A DNA stretch of 64,000 nt from Christiangramia bathymodioli (GTDB lineage Bacteria; Bacteroidota; Bacteroidia; Flavobacteriales; Flavobacteriaceae), in NCBI GenBank assembly GCA_009735695.1, contig SRSL01000007.1, forward strand, positions 79,786 to 143,785, given 5' to 3'. A program made the translations under genes and the position numbers. Shown piece by piece: positions 1-10,103 of the stretch; position 1 is the first letter of the stretch; each line of letters starts with the position of its first letter. Below the pieces are notes generated by a model. It saw only the letters and a list, made by a program, of their open reading frames with translations, was not told the DNA's origin and ran no database searches.

Positions 1-1
1 C

Positions 2-1135
2 TATGATTTCGAATTTCGAAAGAAAAGATTCTTTTTGCGGCGGTCTTATGTAGATCGGGTAAACGAATTCAAACTGGATGTGGAAGAAAGTACGGTTGAA
101 GGCTTAGACCAGGCATTCATGGATAAAATAGCAAGCCAGATTCCAAAATATGTGGATAGTTACAGAGAATATCTGGGTGATCTTTACGGAAACTACGAAA
201 ACCAGAAGGTACAACTTCTTAAGGCCGCAAACCTTGAAAATCCCCTGAATGAAGAATCTGTTGAGGATATGGTGGACAGATTTGAAAAAATCCTGAATGA
301 AAATGTGACTGATGGCACTTTCTTAAAAATTAAATCGGGAATCTTTGGGGCGAAAGTGGATTCAGAAGAATTAAAGGAAGGCTTTGAGGAGAGCAAGATT
401 TCCAGAAATCCTGAAACACCTGAAGAAATTAAAGAACAAGAAAAGAAAAGGCTTGAAAATGCACGGAATTCAGCGAATAGGAGCATTGAAAGGCTGATGG
501 AAAATATGTTCTGGCAGGAAGATATAACCCTGGATGTTTTCGAGAAGACCAGAAAATATGAATTTACCACCGAAGGATTTATTAATATCAATAATTCGAT
601 CGCTTATGTGGTGGCCTTTGAGCCTAAAAGAGGTGCTGATTTCAAAGGGAAGATTTATATAGATACCGAAGATTTCGGTATTCATCGACTGGATTACGAA
701 AATATAAAGAATTTAAAGTCCTTCAGCCTTTTGGGAATTAGTACCCAGGACCATTTGTATAGCGGGAAAATGATCTTCAGTAAAGGTGAAAACAGCAAAT
801 ATGCTCCCAGGTTCATTGAACATAATTCGGGAAGCAAGGCAGAAGTAGACCGGCCTTTGACACTTCTGGTTAAAGAGCAAAAGGGTTTTATCTTCAAAAG
901 GAAGCTGGAAGAAGTAGATATGGAATTTAAGATCAATACTACTAACCTTGTTAAGACTGAACTGGTAGTCTATGAGGATATGAAATTTACCGAGAATGAA
1001 TTTGAAAAAATTTCAACCGGAAGCGATTTTGATTATAAGACCTTTAAGGAATACGATCCTGAGTTCTGGAGCGGTTACAATATCATAGAGCCCAATGCAG
1101 CTATTAAGGAATTTACAGCCTTAGAAACCGATTAG
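2..1135 (+). CDS. carboxypeptidase-like regulatory domain protein, 5' truncated by window edge
   Basis: The reading frame is open to the left edge of the window, so only the C-terminal part is present. The first in-frame start-like codon is a TTG at 35, which is probably not the true start. The visible 378 residues are soluble and rich in Glu/Lys, with a region (roughly 180-330) of beta-strand character containing GKIYIDTEDFGIHRLDYE and LLGISTQDHLYSG. I associate this pattern with a large family of Bacteroidota secreted or outer-membrane-associated proteins that carry an N-terminal carboxypeptidase-regulatory-like (CarboxypepD_reg) domain. That N-terminal domain would lie outside the window, so the name is an inference. 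No catalytic motif is visible. It ends 34 bases before the next gene on the same strand. Confidence 0.6.
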   Translation, partial: YDFEFRKKRFFLRRSYVDRVNEFKLDVEESTVEGLDQAFMDKIASQIPKYVDSYREYLGDLYGNYENQKVQLLKAANLENPLNEESVEDMVDRFEKILNENVTDGTFLKIKSGIFGAKVDSEELKEGFEESKISRNPETPEEIKEQEKKRLENARNSANRSIERLMENMFWQEDITLDVFEKTRKYEFTTEGFININNSIAYVVAFEPKRGADFKGKIYIDTEDFGIHRLDYENIKNLKSFSLLGISTQDHLYSGKMIFSKGENSKYAPRFIEHNSGSKAEVDRPLTLLVKEQKGFIFKRKLEEVDMEFKINTTNLVKTELVVYEDMKFTENEFEKISTGSDFDYKTFKEYDPEFWSGYNIIEPNAAIKEFTALETD

Positions 1136-1169
1136 AAAAATAGTTCTATCTTAGGCATATATCTAAAAT

Positions 1170-1616
1170 ATGAAAGCCAGTATTTTTCTATTAATAGCTA
1201 CCTTAACTATCCAAATGACCACAGCACAAAATTCTTTCAATCTTCAAAAAGACCATGACGCTATCCTGGTATCCGATCTTTCTGCTTCTGCAAGGTTTTA
1301 TGGAAAAGTACTTGGGCTGAAAGAAATACCTAACGGCGGACTGGGGGACCATATTCGCTGGTTTCAGTTGGGAGATAATGTGCAGATCCACCTTATTGAA
1401 AGCGATAAAACCACCGAAAAAGACAAAGGGGTTCATTTTGCCATTAATACCAGTGACCTCTCGACATTTATGCAGCATCTAAAAGATAAAAAGGTGCATT
1501 TTGAGAACTGGCCTGGCGATGAAGGTGTAACCAATACCCGCCCTGATGGGATCAAACAGGTCTATCTGCAGGATCCCGATGGATACTGGATCGAGGTTAA
1601 TGATAACAGGCTTTAG
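1170..1616 (+). CDS. exported VOC family (glyoxalase/bleomycin-resistance-like) protein
   Basis: A 148-residue protein with an N-terminal signal peptide (about residues 1-19, ending TTAQ) followed by one vicinal-oxygen-chelate domain: HDAILVSDLSASARFYGKVLGLKE near the start and QVYLQDPDGYWIEVNDN at the end. The metal ligands expected in the family would be the His of KDHDA, a His in the middle (QIHLIE) and the final Glu of YWIEV. The fold is clear but the substrate is not. VOC proteins range from glyoxalase I to dioxygenases and antibiotic-binding proteins. A signal peptide is less common for the family and suggests a periplasmic role. It is convergent with the SulP gene, only two bases away. 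Confidence 0.8.
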   Translation: MKASIFLLIATLTIQMTTAQNSFNLQKDHDAILVSDLSASARFYGKVLGLKEIPNGGLGDHIRWFQLGDNVQIHLIESDKTTEKDKGVHFAINTSDLSTFMQHLKDKKVHFENWPGDEGVTNTRPDGIKQVYLQDPDGYWIEVNDNRL

Positions 1617-1618
1617 AA

Positions 1619-3160
1619 TTAAATCTTATCGGTAGCTACTTTGTAAGTAGGATCCTCAATGATATTCACCTCGATGATCTTATCTGCATTGTCCAATAAT
1701 CTCCTGCAGTCCGGGCTCAAATGCCTCAGGTGAAGCGTTTTTCCCTGTTTCAAGTAACGTTCGGTTAATTTGTTCAGGGCTTCGATCCCCGACATGTCTA
1801 CAACCCGACTTTCAGAAAAATCGATGATGACTTCCTCTGGATCATTCAAAACATCGAATTTACTGTTAAATGCTGAAACCGATCCGAAGAAAAGGGGACC
1901 GTAGATCTCATAATGTTTTATACCATTTTCATCGATGCTTTTCCTGGCACGGATCCGTTTCGCGTTATCCCAGGCAAATACCAGGGCCGAAATGATCACT
2001 CCAACCAGTACCGCCAGCGCCAGGTTATGAAGAACCACTGTCACACCGGTTACCAAAACCATCACGATCACGTCAGATTTCGGCATTTTATTGAGGGTTT
2101 TCAAGCTAGCCCACTCAAAGGTTCCAATTGCAACCATCACCATTACTCCGGTTAGAGCGGCCATGGGAAGTTTTTCAATAAGATCTGCTCCGAACATGAT
2201 AAATACCAGGAGCATCACCGCTGCGGTAATTCCAGATAATCTGGCTCTCGCACCAGATGAAACATTAATCAAACTCTGACCAAGCATCGCACAACCACCC
2301 ATCCCTGAAAAGAATCCTGAGAAGATATTGGCCGTTCCCTGTGCCACGCATTCCTTGTTACCACGTCCCCGGGTTTCGGTAATCTCGTCCAGGATATTTA
2401 AGGTTAAAAGACTTTCAATGAGTCCCACACCCGCCATGATAAGCGCATAAGGGAAAATTAATTGCAGAGTCTCGAAATTAAAAGGCACCATTGGGATATG
2501 AAAAGGAGGGAAGCCGCCGCTAATCGAGGCCATGTCCCCAACACTTTTGGTATCGATTCCAAAAGCTACTACGATCCCGAAAATAGCAAGAATAGCTGCC
2601 AGGGAAGATGGGAATACTTTTGTTAACTTCGGAAGCCCCCAGATGATGATCATGGTGATCAACACCAGCCCAAGGAACATATAGAATGGCTGTCCGGTCA
2701 TCCAAACCAGTTCACCTTCGGCGTTTACGGTTTTGAATTGTGCCAGTTGAGACATAAAAATGATAATCGCGAGTCCGTTTACGAATCCAAAGATCACTGA
2801 ATGCGGTACCAGCCTGATAAGCTTTCCAAGCCTGAATACTCCTGAAAGAACCTGAAGGATACCAGCCAGCACAACGGTGGCGAATATGTATTCGGGCCCG
2901 TGAGAAACAGAAAGTCCAACGATCACAACGGCTACCGCACCGGTTGCTCCAGATATCATTCCCGGTCTTCCGCCGAGAATGGCGGTAATAAGTCCCATTA
3001 CGAAGGCTGCGTATAATCCTGTTAACGGAGACAGTTTGGCGATCATGGCAAAGGCAACTGCCTCTGGAATCAAAGCTAGGGCAACGGTTAATCCAGCCAG
3101 GATCTCTGTCTTGTAATTTACTTTTTGGGTGAAATCAAAAAGGTTCAGGACTTTCTTCAT
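1619..3160 (-). CDS. SulP family inorganic anion transporter with STAS domain
   Basis: A 513-residue polytopic inner membrane protein. It has about 11-12 hydrophobic segments in residues 20-400, including the SulP-type stretch GLTVALALIPEAVAFAMIAKLSPLTGLYAAF, and a C-terminal STAS domain from about 410 (EVIIDFSESRVVDMSGIEAL). SulP proteins move sulfate, bicarbonate or other anions, usually by Na+ or H+ coupling. Short SulP proteins of this kind in marine bacteria are often bicarbonate importers, but the sequence does not settle the substrate and no carbonic anhydrase gene adjoins it. It is a single gene, convergent with the VOC gene and divergent from era. A TAATTTTG box lies 34-41 bases upstream of the start. 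Confidence 0.9.
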   Translation of the reverse strand: MKKVLNLFDFTQKVNYKTEILAGLTVALALIPEAVAFAMIAKLSPLTGLYAAFVMGLITAILGGRPGMISGATGAVAVVIVGLSVSHGPEYIFATVVLAGILQVLSGVFRLGKLIRLVPHSVIFGFVNGLAIIIFMSQLAQFKTVNAEGELVWMTGQPFYMFLGLVLITMIIIWGLPKLTKVFPSSLAAILAIFGIVVAFGIDTKSVGDMASISGGFPPFHIPMVPFNFETLQLIFPYALIMAGVGLIESLLTLNILDEITETRGRGNKECVAQGTANIFSGFFSGMGGCAMLGQSLINVSSGARARLSGITAAVMLLVFIMFGADLIEKLPMAALTGVMVMVAIGTFEWASLKTLNKMPKSDVIVMVLVTGVTVVLHNLALAVLVGVIISALVFAWDNAKRIRARKSIDENGIKHYEIYGPLFFGSVSAFNSKFDVLNDPEEVIIDFSESRVVDMSGIEALNKLTERYLKQGKTLHLRHLSPDCRRLLDNADKIIEVNIIEDPTYKVATDKI

Positions 3161-3193
3161 AACAGGTGTATTTCGTTATTTTTTAAGAAGCGG

Positions 3194-3201
3194 CAAAATT
3201 A
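3194..3201 (-). promoter_or_regulatory. candidate -7 box for the SulP gene
   Basis: On the minus strand the bases read TAATTTTG, an exact match to the Bacteroidota -7 consensus TAnnTTTG, 34-41 bases upstream of the SulP start. A CAA (TTG on the minus strand) at 3226-3228 could be the -33 element, but the spacing of 24 is longer than usual. No start-site data, so this is a motif match only. Confidence 0.35.
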
Positions 3202-3383
3202 CTTATTAAAAATGGAAGGGCCATTCAATTCTTGCTGAGATTTCTGTTTTTATGGAAATTTGATTTTCAGGTGTTTATGTTTGGTCTTTCCTAATACTAG
3301 CTTCCAGAAAAGAAAAATCCTTCTACTGAAAGTATGAATTGTTAGAAATTAGATAAACATTAGGTAACAGCTTTTAAATGAAA

Positions 3384-3391
3384 TACCTTTG
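3384..3391 (+). promoter_or_regulatory. candidate -7 box for era
   Basis: The sequence TACCTTTG matches TAnnTTTG exactly and ends 14 bases before the era start codon. No clear TTTG -33 element is seen at the usual distance. The implied leader is very short, around 8-10 bases. Confidence 0.35.
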
Positions 3392-3405
3392 CAAAAAATA
3401 TCAGT

Positions 3406-4293
3406 ATGGCACATAAAGCCGGATTCGTAAATATTATAGGAAATCCCAACGTTGGGAAATCAACTCTTATGAATGCTTTTGTGGGGGAGCGTTTATCCAT
3501 CATAACCTCAAAAGCTCAAACCACTCGCCACCGGATTCTTGGGATTGTGAATGGTGAGGATTTCCAGGTGATCCTGAGCGATACTCCCGGGATCATCAAG
3601 CCGGCCTACCAGCTTCAGGAATCGATGATGGAATTTGTAAAATCGGCTTTCGAGGATGCTGATATTTTGGTGTATATGGTTGAGATAGGAGAAAAGGCCC
3701 TGAAAGACGAAGCTTTTTCCAATAAGATCGCCAATTCCAAAGTACCGGTGTTATTACTTCTCAATAAAATTGACCGGTCTAACCAGGAACAACTCGAAGA
3801 ACAGGTTGCCTACTGGCAGGAACAGTTGCCAACCGCCGAGATCCATCCAATTTCTGCTTTGGAAGGATTTAATATTGCGCCGGTATTTAATCGAATCGTG
3901 GAATTGCTGCCCGACTCGCCACCATTCTATCCAAAAGATACCTTAACAGATAAACCAGAGCGTTTTTTCGTTAACGAGATTATACGTGAAAAGATCCTGA
4001 TGCATTATAAGAAGGAGATCCCGTATAGTGTAGAGATCGAAACCAATGAATTTTTCGAGGAGGAAGACATTATCAGGATGCGAAGTGTGATCATGGTAGA
4101 GCGGGAAACTCAAAAAGGAATCATCATCGGCCACAAGGGATCTGCGCTTAAACGCGTTGGAGTAGAAGCAAGGCAGGACCTTGAGAAATTCTTCGGAAAA
4201 CAGGTTCATCTTGAATTATATGTGAAGGTGAACAAGAACTGGCGAAGCGATTCCAACCAGTTGCGCAGATTCGGTTATACCGACAAAAAATAA
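3406..4293 (+). CDS. era: GTPase Era
   Basis: A 295-residue GTPase of the usual Era length. G1 is GNPNVGKS (residues 12-19), G3 is DTPG (about 60), G4 is NKID (about 125), and a C-terminal KH domain contains GIIIGHKGSALKRVGVEARQ (about 238-258). Era binds the 3' end of 16S rRNA and assists maturation of the small ribosomal subunit at the inner face of the membrane. It is followed 82 bases later on the same strand by der, another ribosome-assembly GTPase, and each has its own -7-like box, so they may be transcribed separately. The ATG at 3406 places the G1 motif at the normal distance from the N-terminus. Confidence 0.97.
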   Translation: MAHKAGFVNIIGNPNVGKSTLMNAFVGERLSIITSKAQTTRHRILGIVNGEDFQVILSDTPGIIKPAYQLQESMMEFVKSAFEDADILVYMVEIGEKALKDEAFSNKIANSKVPVLLLLNKIDRSNQEQLEEQVAYWQEQLPTAEIHPISALEGFNIAPVFNRIVELLPDSPPFYPKDTLTDKPERFFVNEIIREKILMHYKKEIPYSVEIETNEFFEEEDIIRMRSVIMVERETQKGIIIGHKGSALKRVGVEARQDLEKFFGKQVHLELYVKVNKNWRSDSNQLRRFGYTDKK

Positions 4294-4344
4294 ATAAACT
4301 TTTCAGCTTAAGACAGGTAGCGAATTAATTTGGTTGAAAAGCCT

Positions 4345-4352
4345 TAATTTTG
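4345..4352 (+). promoter_or_regulatory. candidate -7 box for der
   Basis: TAATTTTG is an exact match to the Bacteroidota -7 consensus, 23 bases upstream of the der start. No convincing -33 TTTG is seen at 19-21 bases. It suggests der has its own promoter in addition to any read-through from era. Confidence 0.35.
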
Positions 4353-4375
4353 CTCCCTGAAATCAAATTAGAATT

Positions 4376-5680
4376 ATGGGCAATATCGTTGCTATTGTAG
4401 GAAGGCCTAATGTAGGAAAATCAACTTTTTTCAACCGTTTGATCCAGCGCCGGGAAGCGATCGTGGATTCGGTGAGCGGGGTGACCAGGGATCGGCATTA
4501 TGGAAAAACCGACTGGAATGGTCATAAATTTTCGTTGATCGATACAGGTGGTTATGTAAAGGGTAGTGATGATATCTTTGAAGCTGAAATCGACCGGCAG
4601 GTTGAGCTGGCTATCCAAGAGGCCGATGCCATTATCTTTATGGTTGATGTGGAATCTGGCGTGACTCCAATGGATGAGGATGTAGCCAGGCTTTTAAGAA
4701 AAGTTGAAAAGCCGGTTTTATTAGCGGTTAATAAAGTAGATAATAACAAGAGGCTGGAAAACGCCGTTGAATTTTACGCTTTAGGACTTGGTGAATATTT
4801 TCCGATTGCCAGTACCAACGGTAGTGGAACCGGTGATTTGCTTGATAAAGTTGTTGAAGTCTTACCTGAAGTTGAAGAGGAAGAAGAAAGTGAACTTCCG
4901 AGGTTTGCCGTTGTTGGAAGGCCTAATGCTGGAAAATCTTCATTTATCAACGCCCTTATCGGTGAGGACCGCTACATAGTTACCGATATTGCCGGAACCA
5001 CCCGGGATTCTATGGATACGCGGTACAATCGATTCGGATTTGAATTTAACCTGGTTGATACCGCCGGAATTAGAAGAAAATCCAGGGTCAAGGAAAATCT
5101 TGAATTCTATTCGGTGATGCGTTCAGTTAGAGCGATCGAAAACTGCGATGTTTGTTTGCTTGTTTTAGACGCTACCCGTGGTTTTGACGGTCAGGTTCAG
5201 AACATTTTCTGGCTTGCACAAAGAAACCACAAGGGAATCGTGATCCTTGTGAATAAATGGGACCTGGTAGACAAGGAAACCAATACCCTTAAAGAATATG
5301 AAGCCATGGTAAGAAGGGAGATCGAACCCTTTACCGATGTGCCCATCGTATTTATTTCGGTGCTTACCAAGCAGCGTGTCTTCAAGGCGATTGAGACCGC
5401 TGTAAAAGTTTTTGAAAACCGAAGCAAAAAGATCAAAACCCGTGAGCTCAATGATATCATGCTTCCCATTATTGAAAAAAATCCGCCACCGGCATATAAG
5501 GGTAAGTATGTGAAGATCAAATTCTGCACTCAGTTGCCTACTCCACATCCGCAATTTGCCTTTTTCTGCAATTTGCCTCAGTATGTCAGGGATCCGTATA
5601 AACGATTCATAGAGAACAAGTTGAGGCAGGAATTCGATTTCCAGGGCGTTCCAATTACCATTTATTTCAGAAAAAAATAG
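4376..5680 (+). CDS. der: GTPase Der (EngA), double G-domain ribosome assembly factor
   Basis: A 434-residue protein with two tandem GTPase domains: the first G1 is GRPNVGKS (residues 9-16) with DTGG and NKVD, and the second is GRPNAGKS (about 181-188) with DTAG and NKWD. The C-terminal KH-like domain (about 350-434) ends [15 protein letters not shown]. Der acts in assembly and stability of the 50S subunit. Length and domain order are standard. It sits directly after era, an arrangement that brings two ribosome-biogenesis GTPases together. A 94-base gap without a clear terminator separates it from the following outer membrane gene. Confidence 0.97.
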   Translation: MGNIVAIVGRPNVGKSTFFNRLIQRREAIVDSVSGVTRDRHYGKTDWNGHKFSLIDTGGYVKGSDDIFEAEIDRQVELAIQEADAIIFMVDVESGVTPMDEDVARLLRKVEKPVLLAVNKVDNNKRLENAVEFYALGLGEYFPIASTNGSGTGDLLDKVVEVLPEVEEEEESELPRFAVVGRPNAGKSSFINALIGEDRYIVTDIAGTTRDSMDTRYNRFGFEFNLVDTAGIRRKSRVKENLEFYSVMRSVRAIENCDVCLLVLDATRGFDGQVQNIFWLAQRNHKGIVILVNKWDLVDKETNTLKEYEAMVRREIEPFTDVPIVFISVLTKQRVFKAIETAVKVFENRSKKIKTRELNDIMLPIIEKNPPPAYKGKYVKIKFCTQLPTPHPQFAFFCNLPQYVRDPYKRFIENKLRQEFDFQGVPITIYFRKK

Positions 5681-5774
5681 AAAATCGATTAAACGATTCA
5701 TCATTTCCCGGGTCATAAGGCCTGCAACCCTAACATTTAGCATGTCTAAACGTTAAAAAACCTAATCAATCTTA

Positions 5775-8540
5775 ATGCGCTTATCAATCACCTTGCTTAT
5801 GTTGTTCATTAGCAGCATAGGTTTTTCCCAGAATTTCCAGATCACCGGAACCATTACCGACAATGAATCCAAACCCTTAGAATCGGCAACTGTTTATACC
5901 GAAAAGATCGCAGACAGCAGTCTTGTGGAATATACCATTGCCGAAAAAGACGGGAGTTTCGTTATAGAAGGAACCACCGACCTGAAAAAACTTCGGTTGA
6001 TAGTTAGCTATGCCGGTTTTATGCCGCATGTGCGCGAAGTCGAAGTGCAGGAGAAACTGGAAGTAGGGAACATCAAGCTGGATGTAATGGACAATGCCCT
6101 TGAGGAGGTTACTCTTACCGCCAGTCGGGCACCAATAACCATTAAAAAAGATACTTTGGAATTCAATGCCAATTCTTTTAACACCAGGCAGGATGCCAAC
6201 CTGGAGGAGTTAATGAAGAAGTTGCCGGGCGTGGAGGTAGATTCCCAGGGAAATATTACCGTAAACGGAAAACCAGTGTCCAGGATTCTTGTCAATGGCA
6301 AGGAATTCTTCGGAAATGATCCGCAGATAGCGACCAAGAACCTTCCGAAGGAGATTATCGATAAGATACAGGTGACCGATACCAAGACCAAAAGCGAGGA
6401 GTTTACCGGGAAGGCCGGAAATCCAGATGATAAAACCATCAATATCGAGCTGAAGGAAGATAAGAACAAGGGTTATTTTTCGAGGCTTACCGCCGGTGGA
6501 GGAACCAATGATCGCTACGAGTTAAGCGGTATAGGAAACTATTTTAAGGACGAATTACGGGTGAGCGTACTTGCCAGTTCTAACAACATCAATAGCTCAG
6601 GTTTTAGTTTTGATGAAGTTTTTGATATGATGGGCGGGAACGCAAGGAGTGTTATGTTTAGCCAGAATGGTTCCTTTAACATTAACGGAATGGGATTTGG
6701 AAGTTCTGGCGGGATCACCAAAGCCGAAACCGCCGGGTTTAATTTCGTGAACGAATGGAATGATAACCTGGAATTAAGCACCGATTATTTCTTCGGAAAG
6801 AATGATACCGAGACGAGAACTCGCGTAGAACGTGAAAATATTCTTCCAGATTCGCGGTATTTTACTAATTCGATAAGCGAAAGCAACCTGGTAAACGACA
6901 GTCACCGGGCAAATGTGAGGTTCGAAGTAGAATTCGATACGCTTACCAGGTTATCGGTAAGCCCAAGGCTGAACGCCAATTTCGGAATTTCCAATAGAAG
7001 TCGTGACGAAGAAACCCTGGACGAAAATATGGACCTGCAGAACGCCTCTATGATCCGGGAAAACGAAGACCTGGAAAACGTGGACTTTTCGAACAGGGTG
7101 GATTTTATCAAGCGCTTCGGAAGCAGGGGATCCTATCTTCAGCTGGACCTTAATCATTCTCATAACAGGCGGCAGAACGATAATTTCTATTACTCGGAAA
7201 GTGTCTTTATTTCTGAAGCCGGGGAAGATATTCAAATTCAGGACCAGTTCATAGACCAGGACGAAAATGCGAATTCCCTGGAACTGGGAGCTTCAAAAAG
7301 AAGTGTACTGGCAGATAAATTGTTCCTGGATGTGAATTATGAATTCAGAACTTCCAAATCGAGAAATACCCGAAATGTTTTTGACGCTCAAAATGGGGAA
7401 TATTCCAACCTGAACGAGTTACTGAGCAACGACTTCGAGGTGCTTAGTTATATTCACACTCCTAATGCCGGTGTTAACTATGAAGGTGAAAAATGGAGGT
7501 TCAGCAGTGAATTCGGACTTTTGAGTACCAGTTTGGAAACGAACAATTTCATTGATAATGTGAGATTTGACAATACCTACAACAATCTTTTTGTAGATGC
7601 AGATATTCGATATTCCCCGGAACGTTCTAAAAGCATTTATTTTGGATATAGCACCAGTGCCGATGTGCCTTCTGTTCGGCAGTTACAACCAGTAGAAGAC
7701 CGAACCAATCCTTTAAACATAGTGGTTGGTAATCCTGAGCTGGAGCCAACTTACGAGCAGCGTTTTCGAGGAGGATTCCGAAATTATGATTTTTCCACCC
7801 GAAGCGGATTCTTCAGTTACCTGAATGTGAACCTCAGAAACAACCAGGTAGTGGCGGTAAGCAGGCTGAATGAGGATTTCGTGCGTGAGACCACCTATAC
7901 CAATGTTGATGGAGTGATCAATTCCTACGCAGGGGGTAGTTACTCCAAGTCTTATAAAAAGAAGGAGCGGGAATTCAGGTATCGTATTGGGGTTAACGGA
8001 AACTATAATAAAAATGTTGGTTTCATAAACGGGGTAAAGTATAATTCAGATCAGTTTGCTATAACTCCAGCCTTGAACCTAACCTATGCTATAGATGAAC
8101 TTTTTGAGATCAATCCAAGCTATAATTTCAGTTACAATGAAATCGCGTACGATATTAACAGCGGGAGAGACCAGGCTTATGTAAATCACAGCATTGGTTT
8201 TGAAGCGACCACCTACTGGCCCAAAAATGTAGTCTTCGGAAATGATATCTCGTATAACACCTTCGGAAATGTATCTCCGGGATTTGATAACACCTCGCTT
8301 CTGTGGAATGCCAGCCTTGGATACCAGTTCATGAAGGATAAGGCTACCCTGAAAGTGAAGGTTTACGACATGCTGAACGAAAATGTAGATACCAGGAGAC
8401 TTGTGGGAGATGATTACATCCAGGATGTGAACAATTTGATCCTTCGCCGTTACGGAATGTTGAGCTTCACCTATAAATTCAGCAGTTTTGGTGGTGGAAA
8501 AGGGCCTCAGCGAGGTCGAGGCCGGGTGATTCATATGTAA
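5775..8540 (+). CDS. outer membrane beta-barrel protein with carboxypeptidase-like and plug domains (TonB-dependent-receptor-like)
   Basis: A 921-residue exported protein. The signal peptide is about 1-18, followed by a CarboxypepD_reg-like beta-sandwich (about 20-100: ITGTITDNESKPLESATVYTE), a plug-like segment (about 125-220: EELMKKLPGVEVDSQGNITVNGKPVSRILVNGKEFFGNDP) and a long beta-barrel with alternating aromatic strands to the end. This is the OMP_b-brl_3 type of Bacteroidota barrel, related to TonB-dependent receptors. Neither a SusD partner nor a typical TonB box is seen, so the ligand is unknown. The C-terminus is Gly/Arg-rich (FGGGKGPQRGRGRVIHM), which is odd for a barrel that normally ends in an aromatic residue, although the preceding FTYKFSSF could be the last strand. 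Confidence 0.85.
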   Translation: MRLSITLLMLFISSIGFSQNFQITGTITDNESKPLESATVYTEKIADSSLVEYTIAEKDGSFVIEGTTDLKKLRLIVSYAGFMPHVREVEVQEKLEVGNIKLDVMDNALEEVTLTASRAPITIKKDTLEFNANSFNTRQDANLEELMKKLPGVEVDSQGNITVNGKPVSRILVNGKEFFGNDPQIATKNLPKEIIDKIQVTDTKTKSEEFTGKAGNPDDKTINIELKEDKNKGYFSRLTAGGGTNDRYELSGIGNYFKDELRVSVLASSNNINSSGFSFDEVFDMMGGNARSVMFSQNGSFNINGMGFGSSGGITKAETAGFNFVNEWNDNLELSTDYFFGKNDTETRTRVERENILPDSRYFTNSISESNLVNDSHRANVRFEVEFDTLTRLSVSPRLNANFGISNRSRDEETLDENMDLQNASMIRENEDLENVDFSNRVDFIKRFGSRGSYLQLDLNHSHNRRQNDNFYYSESVFISEAGEDIQIQDQFIDQDENANSLELGASKRSVLADKLFLDVNYEFRTSKSRNTRNVFDAQNGEYSNLNELLSNDFEVLSYIHTPNAGVNYEGEKWRFSSEFGLLSTSLETNNFIDNVRFDNTYNNLFVDADIRYSPERSKSIYFGYSTSADVPSVRQLQPVEDRTNPLNIVVGNPELEPTYEQRFRGGFRNYDFSTRSGFFSYLNVNLRNNQVVAVSRLNEDFVRETTYTNVDGVINSYAGGSYSKSYKKKEREFRYRIGVNGNYNKNVGFINGVKYNSDQFAITPALNLTYAIDELFEINPSYNFSYNEIAYDINSGRDQAYVNHSIGFEATTYWPKNVVFGNDISYNTFGNVSPGFDNTSLLWNASLGYQFMKDKATLKVKVYDMLNENVDTRRLVGDDYIQDVNNLILRRYGMLSFTYKFSSFGGGKGPQRGRGRVIHM

Positions 8541-8557
8541 TATTTAAATCTCATTTG

Positions 8558-8586
8558 GAAATCCAGTCTTAAAAACACTGGATTTC
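8558..8586. terminator. hairpin terminator between convergent genes
   Basis: Perfect 10-bp stem GAAATCCAGT / ACTGGATTTC with a 9-base loop. It lies 18 bases after the barrel gene stop and just before the nhaA stop. It is followed by a weak T-run (GGTTTT) on the plus strand, and can serve both directions. Confidence 0.6.
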
Positions 8587-8591
8587 TGGTT

Positions 8592-9926
8592 TTAGTCCCT
8601 GGTGTTTTTCAGAAAAAGGTAACCAGCTATTCCGGCCAGTAATGAGGCAGTGAAGATTCCTATTTTTGCCTGATCCAGATAGATTTCAGATTCAAAGGCA
8701 AGATCGGTAATGAAAAGAGACATGGTGAAGCCTATGGCGCCCAGAAGGCCTATTCCGTAGATATCATTTAGCCGCACTTCTTTAGGGAGACTGGAAATAC
8801 CGAAAAATAACATGAGCCTTGTGAATAAAACGATGCCAATAAATTTTCCGAGGATAAGTCCCGCCAGAATTCCAAGGCTTACCGGTTGCACTAGGTATGA
8901 AAGGCTGTGTTCGTGAAAACTCACCCCTGCATTGGCAAATGCGAACAGCGGCAGAACGATAAAGCTAACAAACGGGTTGAGGGCATGCTCCAGTCTTTGC
9001 AGAGGCGGTGTGGCATCCTGGGTGAGCAGGCTGAACTTTTCAATGGTATCGGTGATCTCTTCCTGTTTTTTCAGGCCTTTTTCCGGTTTTCGAAGCTGAT
9101 CTCTAATGGTATAGGAGAGTAGCTTGACCTTCCGCAGAAATAATGGGGTATGAACCTTCTTATTATTCGGAATGGCAAAGGCGGCGAGCACGGCGGCTAT
9201 GGTCGCATGTATTCCCGAAAGCATGATGGCCAGCCATAATCCTCCAATTCCCATAACCGCATAGAAAAGCATATTTCTAATTCCGATATAATTCGCGGCT
9301 AAAAGAATTAGCAAAAAGAACACACCGATTCCCAGGCTTTGAAGGGAGATCTGTTCCGTGTAAAAGAAGGCGATCACGAGCACTGCTCCCATATCATCGG
9401 CGATCGCAATAGCAGTAAGAAAAACTTTGAGGGAAACAGGAATTGTATCATTCAGCAGATAAAGGATCCCAAGTGCAAAGGCGATATCCGTTGCCATGGG
9501 AATTCCCCAACCCGAAATGGAATCAGATCCATAATTGAAAAGGAAATAGATTAGGGCTGGGAACAACATGCCACCAATGGCGGCAGCAACTGGCAGAATA
9601 GCGATTTTGATATTGGAGAGTTCGCCAAACATGATCTCTTTTTTCAGTTCGAGTCCAACCAAAAAAAAGAACATAGACATTAAACCGTCATTGATCCAGT
9701 GAAGGAGATTTTTGCTGATCACCAAATCATTGATGCCGATAAAGATTTCCTGTTTCCAGAATGCGTGGTAAGCATTTGCCAGGGGAGAATTGGCAATGAT
9801 GAGCGCAAGAACGGTGGCGATAATGAGGCTTAAGCCCACCGAGGTTTGCTTTTCTATAAAGTTCTTGATAGGTAAAAGGAAATAAATATCCAGTCCTGAC
9901 TTTCTCATTCCTGATCTTTTGAACAA
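8592..9926 (-). CDS. nhaA: Na+/H+ antiporter NhaA
   Basis: A 444-residue polytopic inner membrane protein of the NhaA family, with about 12 membrane segments. The ion-binding aspartate pair is in AIADDMGAVLV (residues 177-178) and the conserved GLELKKE follows an early membrane segment. It exchanges internal Na+ (or Li+) for external H+, giving alkaline pH and salt tolerance, which fits a marine organism. A second in-frame ATG at 9908 (MRKSGLDIYF) is an alternative start and would remove six residues. Upstream lies an interrupted palindrome at 9967-9986 that could be an operator. It is a single gene, convergent with the preceding barrel gene. Confidence 0.95.
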   Translation of the reverse strand: MFKRSGMRKSGLDIYFLLPIKNFIEKQTSVGLSLIIATVLALIIANSPLANAYHAFWKQEIFIGINDLVISKNLLHWINDGLMSMFFFLVGLELKKEIMFGELSNIKIAILPVAAAIGGMLFPALIYFLFNYGSDSISGWGIPMATDIAFALGILYLLNDTIPVSLKVFLTAIAIADDMGAVLVIAFFYTEQISLQSLGIGVFFLLILLAANYIGIRNMLFYAVMGIGGLWLAIMLSGIHATIAAVLAAFAIPNNKKVHTPLFLRKVKLLSYTIRDQLRKPEKGLKKQEEITDTIEKFSLLTQDATPPLQRLEHALNPFVSFIVLPLFAFANAGVSFHEHSLSYLVQPVSLGILAGLILGKFIGIVLFTRLMLFFGISSLPKEVRLNDIYGIGLLGAIGFTMSLFITDLAFESEIYLDQAKIGIFTASLLAGIAGYLFLKNTRD

Positions 9927-9966
9927 TCAAAATACAGCTGGAAATTACGCCATGTTTTTGAGAGTT

Positions 9967-9986
9967 AATATGATAAGAATCATATT
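9967..9986. repeat. interrupted palindrome upstream of nhaA, candidate operator
   Basis: AATATGAT and ATCATATT form perfect 8-bp arms around a 4-base spacer AAGA, 41-60 bases upstream of the nhaA start. The position suits a regulator-binding site for nhaA. Binding of any protein is inference. Confidence 0.4.
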
Positions 9987-10103
9987 GCTGCATAAGGGAT
10001 TTGGGATCTTGTTTGAAACCCTAATCTATTTTTCAAGCACATAAAAGGAAGAATCGTTTAGTAAAATTTTAACAGAAGACGTCTTTTTATGTAGGATTTT
10101 ATG